From the NCBI RefSeq assembly GCF_001955715.1, contig NZ_CP019239.1:3100001-3164000 (forward strand): 64,000 bases of DNA. Reading direction: 5' to 3'. Below the pieces are notes generated by a model. The model was not told where the DNA came from. It ran no database searches and worked only from the letters and a program-made list of their open reading frames with translations. A program made the position numbers and the translations under genes. This document shows positions 43,750 through 53,408 of this stretch, in pieces (position 1 is the stretch's first letter; every line of letters starts with the position of its first letter). Source of the stretch: Rhodoferax saidenbachensis (lineage in GTDB: Bacteria > Pseudomonadota > Gammaproteobacteria > Burkholderiales > Burkholderiaceae_C).

Positions 43750-43938
43750 ATGCACGAAAGCCACTACGCCATGACCACCCAAAAATGGGGCGGTGCACTC
43801 CGGGAAATGACCGGTCGCCTGCAGGAAACCACAGGCCGCTGGGTCGGCAGCAAAGAGCAGCAGATCCGTGGTCTGCAGCGCCAGGTGCTGGGCCGCGCGG
43901 ACCAGCGCAACGGCGACGCCCGCCTACCGCGGCGCTAG
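43750..43938 (+). CDS. CsbD-like small stress protein
   Basis: 62 residues with the CsbD repeat pattern 'KWGGALREMTGRLQETTGRWVGSKEQQIRGLQ', rich in Gly/Gln/Arg. CsbD proteins are induced by general stress. The start at 43750 or the ATG at 43771 are both possible. Independent orientation from neighbours. Confidence 0.65.
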   Translation: MHESHYAMTTQKWGGALREMTGRLQETTGRWVGSKEQQIRGLQRQVLGRADQRNGDARLPRR

Positions 43939-43963
43939 GCCTACCCCACACCACCTCGCCCGT

Positions 43964-44242
43964 CTAGGGAGCGGGCAGGTCCACCACGGCCGCGGTCGCT
44001 TTGCGCACCAACGGCAAGACCAGCAACAAGGTCGGAAAAGCCACCAGCCACGACAGCCCCCAGGAGCCCAGCCACAGCGAGCCGAAACCGGCCACCGGGC
44101 CGACACTGCGCAGGGTGCTGACCAGCGAAACAATGCAGGTCATGAAGATGGACAGGAAAAACGGCATGACCACGCCCGCATATTTGGCGGGCAGTTTGGG
44201 CAGGCCAAAGACGCTGCGCGGAGGCTGAGGGCTGGGTTTCAT
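43964..44242 (-). CDS. DUF2798 family membrane protein
   Basis: 92 residues, two membrane segments (about 24-46 and 58-80), with '[31 protein letters not shown]' typical of DUF2798. Function unknown. Divergent from valS. Confidence 0.8.
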   Translation of the reverse strand: MKPSPQPPRSVFGLPKLPAKYAGVVMPFFLSIFMTCIVSLVSTLRSVGPVAGFGSLWLGSWGLSWLVAFPTLLLVLPLVRKATAAVVDLPAP

Positions 44243-44316
44243 ATGGGCTTGAGCGTAGCATTTTCAGCACCGGTGCGGTGCCCGGTAAAATTGCCGGTTG
44301 CTCTCTAAAGTACCCC

Positions 44317-47232
44317 ATGTCTGATACCGCATCTACCCCTCCTGTCCAGCCCGGCCTGCAATCCCTGTCCAAGTCGTTTGAGCCCGCCGCGCTCGAAGCC
44401 CACTGGGGCCCGGAGTGGGAAAAACGCGGTTACGGCATCGCCGGCTACCGCGGCACACAGGCGCCAGAGGCCAATGCACCCGCCTTTGCCATCCAGTTGC
44501 CACCACCCAACGTGACCGGCACGCTGCACATGGGCCATGCGTTCAACCAGACCATCATGGACAGCCTGACACGCTACCACCGCATGGCCGGTTTCAACAC
44601 CGCCTGGGTACCAGGTACCGACCACGCAGGCATTGCCACGCAGATCGTCGTGGAACGCCAGTTGCAGGACCAGAAGGTCAGCCGCCACGACCTGGGCCGC
44701 CCCGAGTTCCTGAAGAAGGTCTGGGAGTGGAAAGAGAAATCCGGCAACACCATCACCACACAAATGCGCCGCATGGGCGATAGCGTGGACTGGAGCCGCG
44801 AGTACTTCACCATGGACCCCAAACTGTCCAAGACGGTAACCGAGACCTTTGTGCAGCTCTATGAACAGGGCCTGATCTACCGCGGCAAGCGCCTGGTCAA
44901 CTGGGATCCGGTGCTGATGAGCGCGGTGAGCGACCTGGAAGTGGAAAGCACCGAAGCCGAAGGCAAGATGCACTACATCCTGTACCCGTTCGCCGACGGC
45001 CCGCAGCTGATCGACGGTGTGCTGCAAAAGGGCATGACCATTGCCACCACCCGCCCTGAGACCATGATGGCCGACGGCGCGCTGGCCGTGCACCCGGAAG
45101 ACGAGCGTTACCAGCACCTGGTCGGCAAGATGGTCGACCTGCCCTTGTGCGACCGCCAGATTCCCATCATTGCCGATGACTTTGTGGACCGCGCGTTTGG
45201 CTCGGGCTGCGTCAAGATCACCGGCGCACACGATTTCAACGACTACGCCTGTGCGCAACGCCACAGCCTGCCGCTGATCACCATCTTCACGCTGGACGCC
45301 AAGGTCAACGAAAACGGCCCCAAACCCTACCAAGGCCTGGACCGTTTTGACGCCCGCAAGGCCGTCATCCGTGACCTGGAGGCGCTGGGCCTGATGCTGG
45401 AAATCAAACCGCACAAGCTGATGCTGCCCATCTGCGCACGCACCGGCCAGGTGGTGGAGCCCATGTTGACCGACCAGTGGTTTGTGGCGGTGAACAAGGT
45501 GGGTGCAGGCGACGCCACCGGCAAATCGATCGCGCAAAAAGCCATCGACGCCGTGCACTCGGGTGACGTGAAGTTTGTCCCCGAAAACTGGATCAACACC
45601 TACAACCAGTGGATGAACAACATCCAGGACTGGTGTATCAGCCGCCAACTCTGGTGGGGCCACCAGATTCCGGCCTGGTACGACGAAGACGGCAACGTGG
45701 TTGTGGCCCGCGACGAAGCAGAAGCACAAGCCAAGGCCCCCGGTAAAAAACTGCGCCGCGACGAAGACGTGCTCGACACCTGGTACTCCTCCGCCCTCGT
45801 ACCTTTCAGCACCATGGGCTGGCCCGAAAAAACGGAGGATTACGACCTGTACCTGCCCAGCAGCGTGCTGGTCACGGGCTACGACATCATCTTCTTCTGG
45901 GTCGCCCGCATGATCATGATGACCACGCATTTCACGGGGCGTGTGCCATTCAAGCATGTGTACATCCACGGCCTGGTGAAAGACGCGCAGGGCAAGAAGA
46001 TGAGCAAGTCCGAGGGCAATGTGCTGGACCCGGTCGATTTGATCGACGGAATCTCACTGGCGCCCCTGCTGGACAAACGCACCACCGGTCTGCGCAAGCC
46101 CGAGACCGCACCGCAGGTGCGCAAGAACACCGAGAAGGAATTCCCCGAAGGCATTCCCGCCTACGGTGCGGACGCACTGCGCTTCACTTTCGCCGCACTC
46201 GCGTCATTGGGTCGTTCCATCAACTTCGACAGCAAACGCTGCGAGGGTTACCGCAACTTCTGCAACAAACTGTGGAATGCCACCCGTTTTGTGCTGATGA
46301 ACTGCGAAGGCAATGACTGCGGTTTGCTGGAACACACCAAGGAACAATGCGCGCCTGGCGGCTCTGCCCATGGCTACCTGGAGTTCAGCCAGGCCGACCG
46401 CTGGATCGTCTCGCTGCTGCAAAAGACCGAAGCCGAAGTGGCCAAGGGTTTTGGCGAATACCGCTTGGACAACGTGGCCAACACGATTTACGACTTTGTC
46501 TGGAACGAGTTCTGCGACTGGTACCTGGAAATTGCCAAGGTGCAGATCCAGACCGGCAACGACGCCCAAAAACGCGCCACACGCCGCACGCTGATTCGTG
46601 TGCTGGAAACCATTCTGCGTCTGCTGCACCCCATTGCACCCTTCATCACCGAAGAGCTGTGGCAAAAAGTGGCGCCCGTTGCCGGGCATGCAGGCCCCTC
46701 CGTGAGCATTGCACCCTACCCCGTCAGCAAGCCCGAACGCATTGACGAAGCCGCGATTGCGCATGTCGTCAAGCTCAAGGCTTTGGTGGACGCCTGCCGC
46801 AACCTGCGTGGCGAGATGAGCGTTTCACCGGCCACACGCTTGCCACTGTTTGTGGTGGCACAAAGCGCGGCCGAAGGTGCATTCCTGCAATCCTCCGCAG
46901 CTGTTCTGCAGTCACTGGCCAAGCTCAGCGAAGTGAAAATCTTTGCCGATGAAGCCACCTGGCAAACCGCCGCACAAGCCGCACCCGTGGCCGTGGTGGG
47001 CGAGGCCCGCATCTGCCTGCACATGGAAGTGGACGTGGCCGCCGAGAAGCTGCGTCTGGGCAAAGAGGTGGCGCGTCTGGAAGAACAAATCGCCAAGGCG
47101 CAGGTCAAACTGTCAAACGAAGCGTTTGTGGCGAAGGCACCGGCTGCGGTGCTGGAGCAGGAACGTAAGCGGGTTGCCGACTTTGCGGATACCTTGGTGA
47201 AGGTCAAGGATCAGTTGGCGCGATTGGGCTGA
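44317..47232 (+). CDS. valS: Valyl-tRNA synthetase
   Basis: 971 residues, class I aminoacyl-tRNA synthetase. HIGH-type motif in '[15 protein letters not shown]' and KMSKS in '[16 protein letters not shown]', an editing domain in between and a C-terminal coiled coil ('[21 protein letters not shown]'). Couples valine to tRNA-Val. ATG 44317 is the family start. A fold-back element begins 25 bases after its stop. Confidence 0.97.
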   Translation: MSDTASTPPVQPGLQSLSKSFEPAALEAHWGPEWEKRGYGIAGYRGTQAPEANAPAFAIQLPPPNVTGTLHMGHAFNQTIMDSLTRYHRMAGFNTAWVPGTDHAGIATQIVVERQLQDQKVSRHDLGRPEFLKKVWEWKEKSGNTITTQMRRMGDSVDWSREYFTMDPKLSKTVTETFVQLYEQGLIYRGKRLVNWDPVLMSAVSDLEVESTEAEGKMHYILYPFADGPQLIDGVLQKGMTIATTRPETMMADGALAVHPEDERYQHLVGKMVDLPLCDRQIPIIADDFVDRAFGSGCVKITGAHDFNDYACAQRHSLPLITIFTLDAKVNENGPKPYQGLDRFDARKAVIRDLEALGLMLEIKPHKLMLPICARTGQVVEPMLTDQWFVAVNKVGAGDATGKSIAQKAIDAVHSGDVKFVPENWINTYNQWMNNIQDWCISRQLWWGHQIPAWYDEDGNVVVARDEAEAQAKAPGKKLRRDEDVLDTWYSSALVPFSTMGWPEKTEDYDLYLPSSVLVTGYDIIFFWVARMIMMTTHFTGRVPFKHVYIHGLVKDAQGKKMSKSEGNVLDPVDLIDGISLAPLLDKRTTGLRKPETAPQVRKNTEKEFPEGIPAYGADALRFTFAALASLGRSINFDSKRCEGYRNFCNKLWNATRFVLMNCEGNDCGLLEHTKEQCAPGGSAHGYLEFSQADRWIVSLLQKTEAEVAKGFGEYRLDNVANTIYDFVWNEFCDWYLEIAKVQIQTGNDAQKRATRRTLIRVLETILRLLHPIAPFITEELWQKVAPVAGHAGPSVSIAPYPVSKPERIDEAAIAHVVKLKALVDACRNLRGEMSVSPATRLPLFVVAQSAAEGAFLQSSAAVLQSLAKLSEVKIFADEATWQTAAQAAPVAVVGEARICLHMEVDVAAEKLRLGKEVARLEEQIAKAQVKLSNEAFVAKAPAAVLEQERKRVADFADTLVKVKDQLARLG

Positions 47233-47256
47233 TTTCTTCTTTGTTTTAGTTTTTCT

Positions 47257-47761
47257 CCCTGCGGGGCACCTCGCCTTCCCCCCTATCCCCCCGCCCTTTC
47301 ACCCCCGCCGGGGTGAAAGGGAGCCTTAACAGCCGATCTGGTTACTTCGCGCCGGACAGGGGCTACTGGGATAGGTTGCAACCGTTTCTTTGCGCCACGG
47401 CCAGTGGAGGCTGTTGGAGTGGTCGGGGAGAAGGTAGTGCGGCACCGCTCGCGGCTGCGCCTGCCAGGGGCGAGTCAGAGCTTGGTTGCTTCACTACATA
47501 CCTCCCCCCCCGTTCAGGCTGAGCTTGTCGAAGCCCTGCCCCATGCCTCGTCACTGGCAGGCGCAGCCGCCAGCCGTTCCGAGCCCAACCGGTGGATGTA
47601 ACTACGACCGCGTGCTTTGGCCGTGGAGAGAAATAGCGGAGGCAACCTATCCCCGTAATTCCGCATCCGGCGACAAACCAACAAATCGGCTGTTAAAGCT
47701 CCCCCTCGCCCGGCGGGGCGAGGGGGCTGGGGGGAGGGGGAAAGCGAGGTGCCCCGCAGGG
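47257..47761. repeat. Fold-back element B (505 bp, inverse copy of element A)
   Basis: Same construction as 31860-32346 in the other orientation. Perfect terminal inverted repeats of 18 bp, CCCTGCGGGGCACCTCGC at 47257-47274 and its complement at 47744-47761. Inner pair TTAACAGCCGATCTG (47326-47340) with CAAATCGGCTGTTAA (47682-47696). The arm next to valS carries the CCCTTTCACC-type hairpin and the other arm the CCCCTCGCCC-type, the reverse of A. The loop contains a REP-like core (47514-47536). No ORF supported. Starts 25 bases after the valS stop; a convergent tusA stop follows. Confidence 0.9.
47514..47536. repeat. REP-like core in the loop of fold-back element B
   Basis: CGTTCAGGCTGAGCTTGTCG then AAG, the REP core seen elsewhere. 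Confidence 0.7.
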
Positions 47762-47783
47762 AAAAACCTCAAACCCAAAAAGA

Positions 47784-48011
47784 TCAGCGGCGCCGCATCA
47801 CGTGGATGTATTCCTCACCCACATTGGACTGCTCAAGCAGCTCATTGCCAGTCTGCTTGGCAAAGGCCTGGAAATCGCGCATGGAGCCCGCATCCGTCGC
47901 CACCACCTTGAGCGTCTGACCGCTGAGCATGTCGGACAGTGCCTTCTTGGCCTTGAGGATGGGCAAGGGGCAATTCAGTCCGCGGGTGTCAATTTCTTTG
48001 TCGATCTGCAT
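47784..48011 (-). CDS. tusA: TusA-family sulfur carrier
   Basis: 75 residues. 'IDTRGLNCPLPILKAKKAL' with the invariant Cys-Pro-x-Pro. Moves sulfur from cysteine desulfurase for tRNA thiolation or related chemistry; paralogues exist so the exact role is inferred. ATG 48011 gives the normal family length; upstream frame overlaps the NUDIX gene. Confidence 0.9.
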   Translation of the reverse strand: MQIDKEIDTRGLNCPLPILKAKKALSDMLSGQTLKVVATDAGSMRDFQAFAKQTGNELLEQSNVGEEYIHVMRRR

Positions 48012-48054
48012 CTCACATCCTTTTGGGGCGCTTCGATTGTAGGGCGCCGTGTCT

Positions 48055-48594
48055 TTATTGCGTGGTTTCGCGCTTGGGAAACTCGACAAACGAAGGTGTG
48101 TACCCGCGCGAGGTGAGCCAATCGGCCAGCGCATAACCGGTACCGGCGGGCCAGCACTTCACAGCGTCGGGCGCGTAGAGCTTGTAGTCCACCAGTTCAG
48201 GCGAGAGTTTCACCTCGCCATGGCAGACCGCGTGGTAGGCAATGATGATCTGGTTCATGCGCTGAAAGTCGTAGACGCCAATCAGGTCCAGCGAGTCCGT
48301 GGTGAGCGACGTCTCTTCGGCAATCTCGCGTGTTATGCCCTCTTGCGGCGTCTCCCCCGCTTCCATGAAACCGGTAATCAGCGCATACATCTTGCCAGGC
48401 CAGGCCGCGTTGCGCGCCAGCAGAATCTGGCCGTCGTATTCGATGACCGCTGCCAGCACCGGCGTGGGATTGTTCCAGTGCGTGTAGTCACAGGCCGGGC
48501 AACGCAGGCGCTCTTTATCGCCACCATCTTCGACTTGGGTGATCAATGCCAGTGGCGTGGCGCACTGGGGGCAGAACTTGAAAACTCCGGACAT
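48055..48594 (-). CDS. NUDIX hydrolase with N-terminal zinc ribbon
   Basis: 179 residues. N-terminal 'CPQC...CPAC' zinc ribbon, then the Nudix box 'GFMEAGETPQEGITREIAEETS', which keeps the metal-binding REIAEE but has Ser where Gly is typical near its end. The layout resembles NudC-type NADH pyrophosphatase/decapping enzymes but is shorter. Substrate unknown. ATG 48594 follows AAAGG; a GTG 6 bases upstream is the alternative. Confidence 0.85.
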   Translation of the reverse strand: MSGVFKFCPQCATPLALITQVEDGGDKERLRCPACDYTHWNNPTPVLAAVIEYDGQILLARNAAWPGKMYALITGFMEAGETPQEGITREIAEETSLTTDSLDLIGVYDFQRMNQIIIAYHAVCHGEVKLSPELVDYKLYAPDAVKCWPAGTGYALADWLTSRGYTPSFVEFPKRETTQ

Positions 48595-48606
48595 AGGCAC
48601 CTTTAT

Positions 48607-48670
48607 GCTATGAATTCAGTAGCTGCTTGCGCAACATCCACGAGGGCTAGAGCCCTATTTTTCATAAATT
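48607..48670 (+). repeat. 60-bp dispersed repeat, copy 7
   Basis: The most complete copy: CTATGAATTCAGTAGCTGC, TTGCGCAACATCCACGAGGG and CTAGAGCCCTATTTTTCAT. It fills the gap between the NUDIX start and the cysM stop. Confidence 0.85.
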
Positions 48671-49571
48671 AAGCAGGAAACACACCGGTCGACAGATAGC
48701 GGTCTCCGCGGTCACACACCACAAACACAATGGTGGCATCGTGCTCGCGTTTGGCAATTTCCTGCGCCACCCAGCAAGCCCCTGCTGCCGAGATGCCCGC
48801 AAAAATACCCTCTTCGCGCGCCATGCGGCGGCACATGTCTTCGGCGTCTGACTGGCTCACATAGGCCAGCTCATCCACATTCGCGGGGTCGTAAATCTTG
48901 GGCAGGTACTCCTGAGGCCATTTGCGAATGCCCGGAATACGTGAGCCCTCGGAAGGCTGCGCACCAATGATGCGGATGGCCGAGTTCTTTTCTTTGAGGA
49001 AACGCGACACGCCGGTGATGGTGCCGGTGGTGCCCATGGCGGACACGAAATGGGTGATCTTGCCGCCGGTCTGCTCCCAGATTTCCGGGCCGGTTGTCTC
49101 GTAGTGGATGCGCGGGTTGTCGGCATTGGCAAACTGGTCCAGCACACGGCCCTTGCCTTCGCGCTGCATCTGGTCGGCCAGGTCACGCGCGTATTCCATG
49201 CCGCCGCTCTTGGGCGTCAGGATCAGCTCGGCGCCAAAGGCCTTCATGGTCTGGGCGCGCTCGATGGACAGGTCCTCCGGCATGATCAGCACCATGCGGT
49301 AACCCTTGACCGCCGCCGCCATGGCCAGCGCAATGCCGGTGTTGCCAGAAGTCGCTTCGATCAGCGTATCGCCCGGCTTGATGTCGCCACGCTCCTGCGC
49401 GCGACGGATCATGGACAGCGCGGGCCGGTCTTTCACCGAACCAGCGGGGTTGTTGCCTTCGAGCTTGCCCAGCACCACGTTGTTGTGTGCGCTGTTGTGC
49501 TGTGTGCCTATGCGCTGCAGGGCCACCAGGGGCGTTTTTCCAATAGCGTCTTCGATGGTGGGGTAGTTCAT
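48669..49571 (-). CDS. cysM: Cysteine synthase B
   Basis: 300 residues. 'NPAGSVKDRPAL' contains the PLP lysine; 'EATSGNTGIALAMAA' the substrate loop. It makes cysteine from O-acetylserine and sulfide or thiosulfate. ATG 49571 is the family start; the frame extends upstream through the tRNA gene and is not coding there. Confidence 0.95.
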   Translation of the reverse strand: MNYPTIEDAIGKTPLVALQRIGTQHNSAHNNVVLGKLEGNNPAGSVKDRPALSMIRRAQERGDIKPGDTLIEATSGNTGIALAMAAAVKGYRMVLIMPEDLSIERAQTMKAFGAELILTPKSGGMEYARDLADQMQREGKGRVLDQFANADNPRIHYETTGPEIWEQTGGKITHFVSAMGTTGTITGVSRFLKEKNSAIRIIGAQPSEGSRIPGIRKWPQEYLPKIYDPANVDELAYVSQSDAEDMCRRMAREEGIFAGISAAGACWVAQEIAKREHDATIVFVVCDRGDRYLSTGVFPA

Positions 49572-49585
49572 GCCCTTAAATGTGC

Positions 49586-49591
49586 CATAAT
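49586..49591 (+). promoter_or_regulatory. Candidate -10 box of the tRNA-Leu gene
   Basis: CATAAT, about 20 bases before the mature tRNA. No good -35 is seen. It lies in the 5' leader of the divergent cysM gene. Confidence 0.3.
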
Positions 49592-49611
49592 TTCGGTCTT
49601 TCCTCATTCCC

Positions 49612-49696
49612 GCCCGGGTGGTGAAATTGGTAGACGCAGGGGACTCAAAATCCCCCGCCGCAAGGCGTGCCGGTTCGATTCCGGCCCCGGGCACCA
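49612..49696 (+). tRNA. tRNA-Leu (anticodon CAA)
   Basis: 85 bases with encoded CCA. Acceptor stem GCCCGGG/CCCGGGC, D-loop 'GAAATTGGTAGACGC', anticodon stem-loop GGGGA-CTCAAAA-TCCCC (CAA, decodes UUG), a long variable arm and a T arm 'CCGGTTCGATTCCGG'. The long variable arm fits class II leucine tRNA. Confidence 0.95.
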
Positions 49697-49703
49697 GAAC
49701 TTA

Positions 49704-49737
49704 GGCCGGACTGTTCACAAGACGTCCGGCCTTTTCT
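49704..49737 (+). terminator. Rho-independent terminator of tRNA-Leu
   Basis: GGCCGGAC stem, 12-base loop, GTCCGGCC, then TTTTCTTT; 8 bases after the tRNA. Confidence 0.85.
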
Positions 49738-49806
49738 TTGGTCTCTTCTTTTGTTGCACCGGATCAGGCAGCGCGGACACCGTGTTGCCATGGCAGAGTT
49801 CAAATA

Positions 49807-49826
49807 TACTGTGATTAACAACAGTA
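49807..49826 (+). promoter_or_regulatory. LexA (SOS) box upstream of tag
   Basis: TACTGT-GATTAACA-ACAGTA, a perfect match to CTGT-N8-ACAG with the flanking TA/TA of the E. coli consensus. A TATACT -10-like box overlaps it (49805-49810). It lies 45 bases before the tag start. Confidence 0.75.
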
Positions 49827-49871
49827 ATCTTTTGCCTGCCTCTGCTGGTACTTCTTTTCTTAAACTGCTCC

Positions 49872-50531
49872 ATGCTCGACGACACCACTGCACCCACCGG
49901 ACTTTTCACCGATGACCAACACACCGCGCGCTGTGTGTGGTGCCGTGCCACGCCGTTGTACCAGCAGTACCACGACCAGGAATGGGGTTACCCGGTCCAT
50001 GAGGACCGGCGCCTGTTCGAGAAGATTTGCCTGGAGGGGTTTCAGGCCGGCCTGAGCTGGCTGACCATCCTCAACAAACGCGAATCCTTTCGCAAGGCCT
50101 TTGCGAATTTCGATATGGACCAGGTCGCCCTTTTTGAAGAAGCGGACATCAAGCGCCTGCTGCTGGATGCCGGCATTGTTCGCCACCGCGGCAAGATTGC
50201 ATCCACCATCAACAATGCGCAGAAGGCGCAGGCGCTGCGCGCGGAGTTCGGTTCCCTGGCGGCCTACTTCTGGCAGTTCGAGCCCAAGGCGGCAACCCGC
50301 CCCAGCCAGATCACGCACCAGACGCTCAGCGGCATGACCACCTCACCCGAGTCGATTGCCCTGTCCAAGGATTTGCGCAAACGCGGCTGGAGCTTTGTCG
50401 GCCCCACCACCATGTACGCCTTCATGCAAGCCATGGGGCTGGTCAATGACCACCTGGAAGGCTGCAGTGCGCGCCAAAGGGCGCTGGATGCGCGAGCCAC
50501 GTTCAAGCCCGCCACAGCAGCCGGGAACTGA
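49872..50531 (+). CDS. tag: DNA-3-methyladenine glycosylase I
   Basis: 219 residues, TAG family. 'CVWCRATPLYQQYHDQEWGYP' near the N-terminus and 'MGLVNDHLEGC' near residue 190 supply the zinc ligands and base pocket. Excises 3-methyladenine. In E. coli the gene is constitutive, but here an SOS box sits in the promoter. The start matches the N-terminal extension usual for the group. Confidence 0.95.
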   Translation: MLDDTTAPTGLFTDDQHTARCVWCRATPLYQQYHDQEWGYPVHEDRRLFEKICLEGFQAGLSWLTILNKRESFRKAFANFDMDQVALFEEADIKRLLLDAGIVRHRGKIASTINNAQKAQALRAEFGSLAAYFWQFEPKAATRPSQITHQTLSGMTTSPESIALSKDLRKRGWSFVGPTTMYAFMQAMGLVNDHLEGCSARQRALDARATFKPATAAGN

Positions 50532-50596
50532 GCCCGGGTCCTGGCACAGGGCTATGGAAAACCCGCATAGGAACAAGTAAATACATTTAATTGACC

Positions 50597-50613
50597 CATG
50601 TTCATTTAACATG
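50597..50613. promoter_or_regulatory. Candidate TetR operator upstream of iorAB
   Basis: CATGTT-CATTT-AACATG, perfect 6-5-6 inverted repeat 35 bases before iorA; same spacing as the operator at 12159-12175. The operon ends with a TetR gene. Confidence 0.5.
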
Positions 50614-50647
50614 CGGAGCATCCCCACACAGCCAAAGAGGAGTGCCC

Positions 50648-51112
50648 ATGGAACTGAACATCAACGGCAAAGCGGTACAGACCGACGCCGACCCCAGCAT
50701 GCCCCTGCTCTGGGTGCTGCGCGACACCCTCAACATGACGGGCACCAAATTTGGCTGCGGCGTGGCAGCCTGTGGCTCCTGCACAGTGCGTATCGATGGT
50801 GAAGCCGTGCGCTCCTGCGTAATGCCTGTGGCGGCGCTCGCAGGCAAGAAAATCCAGACCATTGAGGCTCTGGGCACCCCCGACAAACCCCACGCCCTGC
50901 AAGCCGCGTGGATTGCCGAACAGGTGCCGCAATGCGGCTACTGCCAAAGCGGCATGCTGATGGCTGCCGCCGCCCTGCTGGAACGCAAACTCAAGCCCAC
51001 CGATGCCGACATCGACGAGGCCATGACGAACATCTGCCGCTGCGGTACCTACCAGCGCGTCCGCGCGGCCATTCACCGCGCTGCAGGCAACACCCAAGGA
51101 GCACAAGCATGA
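50648..51112 (+). CDS. iorA: Isoquinoline 1-oxidoreductase alpha subunit-type 2Fe-2S protein
   Basis: 154 residues, two [2Fe-2S] clusters: '[17 protein letters not shown]' with upstream Cys, and '[16 protein letters not shown]...[11 protein letters not shown]'. It carries electrons from the molybdenum centre of the partner subunit. ATG 50648 follows AGAGGAGTGCCC. Overlaps the next gene by 4 bp (ATGA). Confidence 0.92.
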   Translation: MELNINGKAVQTDADPSMPLLWVLRDTLNMTGTKFGCGVAACGSCTVRIDGEAVRSCVMPVAALAGKKIQTIEALGTPDKPHALQAAWIAEQVPQCGYCQSGMLMAAAALLERKLKPTDADIDEAMTNICRCGTYQRVRAAIHRAAGNTQGAQA

Positions 51113-53376
51113 AGCGCCGCACCTGGATACTGAGCGCCCTGGGTGCCACTGGTGCGCTGGTGGTGGGCTGGAGCGTGCTGCCCGCACGCTCGCGCCTGGG
51201 TTCCCCCGCGCTGATGCTGCCCACCGAAGGCGATGTGGCGCTCAACGGCTGGGTCAAGATTGCGGGTGACGGCAGCGTCATCCTGGCCATGCCGCGCAGC
51301 GAAATGGGCCAGGGCGTACACACCGGCCTGGCCATGCTGGTGGCCGAAGAACTCGACGTACCGCTCAAGAAGGTACGGCTGGAGCAAGCAGGTTCGGACA
51401 GCATCTACGGCAACGTGTCGATGCTGGTGGCCAGCCTGCCCTTTCACCCGCTGGACTCCGAAGGACAGGAGAAGCCTGCCAAGATCAAGATCGGTGAATG
51501 GATGGTCGGCAAGATTGCCCGCGAACTGGGTATCAACGCCACCGGCGGCTCCTCCAGCATCGCCGATGCCTGGGAGCCTTTGCGCACCGCCGCGGCCACC
51601 GCACGGGCCAGCCTGCTGGGTGCGGCTGCGGCACAGTGGAGCGTACCGGTAACCGAACTGAATGTGAAAGACGGCGTGGTCAGCCACGCCTCTGGCAAGT
51701 CAGCCCACTACGGTGAACTGGCCAAGGCTGCCGCTGGCACAGCGCCCGCCAATGTGCGCCTCAAGGAACGCAAGGACTGGACGCTGATTGGCAAACCCTC
51801 GCCGCGCAGTGACATCCCGCCCAAGACCAATGGCGGTGCGGTGTTTGGCCTGGATGTACGCCTGCCCGGCATGCTCTACGCGTCGGTGCGCCAGTGCCCC
51901 ATGCTGGGCGGAACCGTGGGTAGCCTGGATGCCAAGGCCGCACTGGCCATGCCCGGTGTGGAGAAGCTGGTGGCACTGGACGCCATGGCAGGGTCCACCG
52001 CCGGTTTTGCCGTGGTGGGCAAAACCACCTGGCATACCCGCCAGGCAGTGCAGGCCGTGGAAGTGCAGTGGCAACAACGTGCCGCGGGCGCGCTGGATAC
52101 CCAACGCATCGAAGAAGCCATGCTGGGCAAGCTCGCTACCGAAGAGGGCTTTGCCTTCTATGAAAAGGGCGATGCGGTGAAGGCCGAAGCCTCTGCCGCG
52201 CGCGTGGTGGAAGCCACCTACAAGGCACCTTATCTGGCCCACGCCACGATGGAGCCTATGAACTGCACCGCCCAGGTCAAGGACGGCAAAGTGGAAGTCT
52301 GGGCGCCGACCCAGGTGCCCGGGTTTGCCCAGGCCGTGGCCGCCAAAGTGGCTGGGGTGGACGTGGACAAAGTCACGCTGCATGTGACGCTGCTGGGCGG
52401 TGGTTTTGGCCGCCGGCTGGAAGTGGACTCGGTGGCCCAGGCCGTGCGCGTGGCCATGGAATGTGGTGGCCGCCCGGTGCAACTGGCCTGGTCGCGCGAA
52501 GAAGACACCACCCACGACTTCTACCGCCCCATGAATGTGGCGCAACTGCACGCGGCGGTGGATGCCCAGGGTCAGGTCAACAGCCTGCGTATCAAGTCCG
52601 CAGGCGACGCCATCACGCCACGCTGGATGGCGCGTGGACTGCCCGCGCTCTCCGGCCCCATCGATACGCCCGACAAGACCGCAGCCGAAGGTCTGTTTGA
52701 CCTGCCCTATGGTTTTGCCCACCAGCACATGGCGCATGTGGCCACGCGCATGGACGTACCCATCGGCTTCTGGCGCTCGGTCGGCCACTCACACAACGCG
52801 TTTTTCTCCGAAAGTTTTGTCGATGAACTGGCAGCCGAGACCAAGCAGGACCCGCTGGAATTCCGCCGCGCCTTGCTGAAAGATGCGCCGCGTTACCTCG
52901 CCGTGCTGAACCTGGCCGCAGAAAAGGCGCAGTGGAGCAGCAAACTGCCCGCCGGCCGGGCGCGTGGCATTGCGCTGCACGAATCCTTTGGCACCATCGT
53001 GGCCGAGGTGGCCGAGGTGTCGATGAAAGACGGCAAGCCGCGCGTGCACCGCGTGGTCTGCGCGGTGGACTGCGGCACCGTGGTCAACCCGGCCACCGTG
53101 GCGCAGCAGATGGAAAGCGCCGTGATTTTCGGCCTGACGGCTGCGCTGTACGGCAAGATCGATATCAAGGATGGAGCCGTGCAGCAAACCAGTTTCCCCA
53201 GCTACCCCATGGTGCACCTGGCCGAGGCGCCGGTGGTGGAAACCTGGCTGGTGCCCAGCACACGTGCACCTGGCGGTGCGGGCGAGCCGGGTGTTCCACC
53301 CATCGCGCCCGCCGTGGCGAACGCGTTGTTTGCACTGACTGGCAAACGCCAGCGCGCCCTGCCGCTGGCCGCATAA
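51109..53376 (+). CDS. iorB: Molybdopterin-binding subunit of an IorB-type hydroxylase
   Basis: 755 residues, xanthine dehydrogenase superfamily. An N-terminal hydrophobic segment after a KRR motif ([21 protein letters not shown]) suggests Tat-type export or an anchor. '[12 protein letters not shown]' and '[19 protein letters not shown]' are cofactor-pocket motifs, the second containing the catalytic Glu region. Likely an N-heterocycle or aldehyde oxidoreductase; substrate unknown. Confidence 0.9.
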   Translation: MKRRTWILSALGATGALVVGWSVLPARSRLGSPALMLPTEGDVALNGWVKIAGDGSVILAMPRSEMGQGVHTGLAMLVAEELDVPLKKVRLEQAGSDSIYGNVSMLVASLPFHPLDSEGQEKPAKIKIGEWMVGKIARELGINATGGSSSIADAWEPLRTAAATARASLLGAAAAQWSVPVTELNVKDGVVSHASGKSAHYGELAKAAAGTAPANVRLKERKDWTLIGKPSPRSDIPPKTNGGAVFGLDVRLPGMLYASVRQCPMLGGTVGSLDAKAALAMPGVEKLVALDAMAGSTAGFAVVGKTTWHTRQAVQAVEVQWQQRAAGALDTQRIEEAMLGKLATEEGFAFYEKGDAVKAEASAARVVEATYKAPYLAHATMEPMNCTAQVKDGKVEVWAPTQVPGFAQAVAAKVAGVDVDKVTLHVTLLGGGFGRRLEVDSVAQAVRVAMECGGRPVQLAWSREEDTTHDFYRPMNVAQLHAAVDAQGQVNSLRIKSAGDAITPRWMARGLPALSGPIDTPDKTAAEGLFDLPYGFAHQHMAHVATRMDVPIGFWRSVGHSHNAFFSESFVDELAAETKQDPLEFRRALLKDAPRYLAVLNLAAEKAQWSSKLPAGRARGIALHESFGTIVAEVAEVSMKDGKPRVHRVVCAVDCGTVVNPATVAQQMESAVIFGLTAALYGKIDIKDGAVQQTSFPSYPMVHLAEAPVVETWLVPSTRAPGGAGEPGVPPIAPAVANALFALTGKRQRALPLAA

Positions 53377-53408
53377 CTTTGACCAAGCCCCGCACGCCTG
53401 CCAATCCC

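Noticed and set aside
44305..45969. A 554-codon open frame antisense to valS
   Set aside because: Shadow frame in high-GC DNA; valS has all catalytic motifs.
31860..47761. A composite transposon bounded by the two fold-back elements
   Set aside because: Neither copy has a transposase and the enclosed genes are housekeeping; simple repeat placement is more likely.
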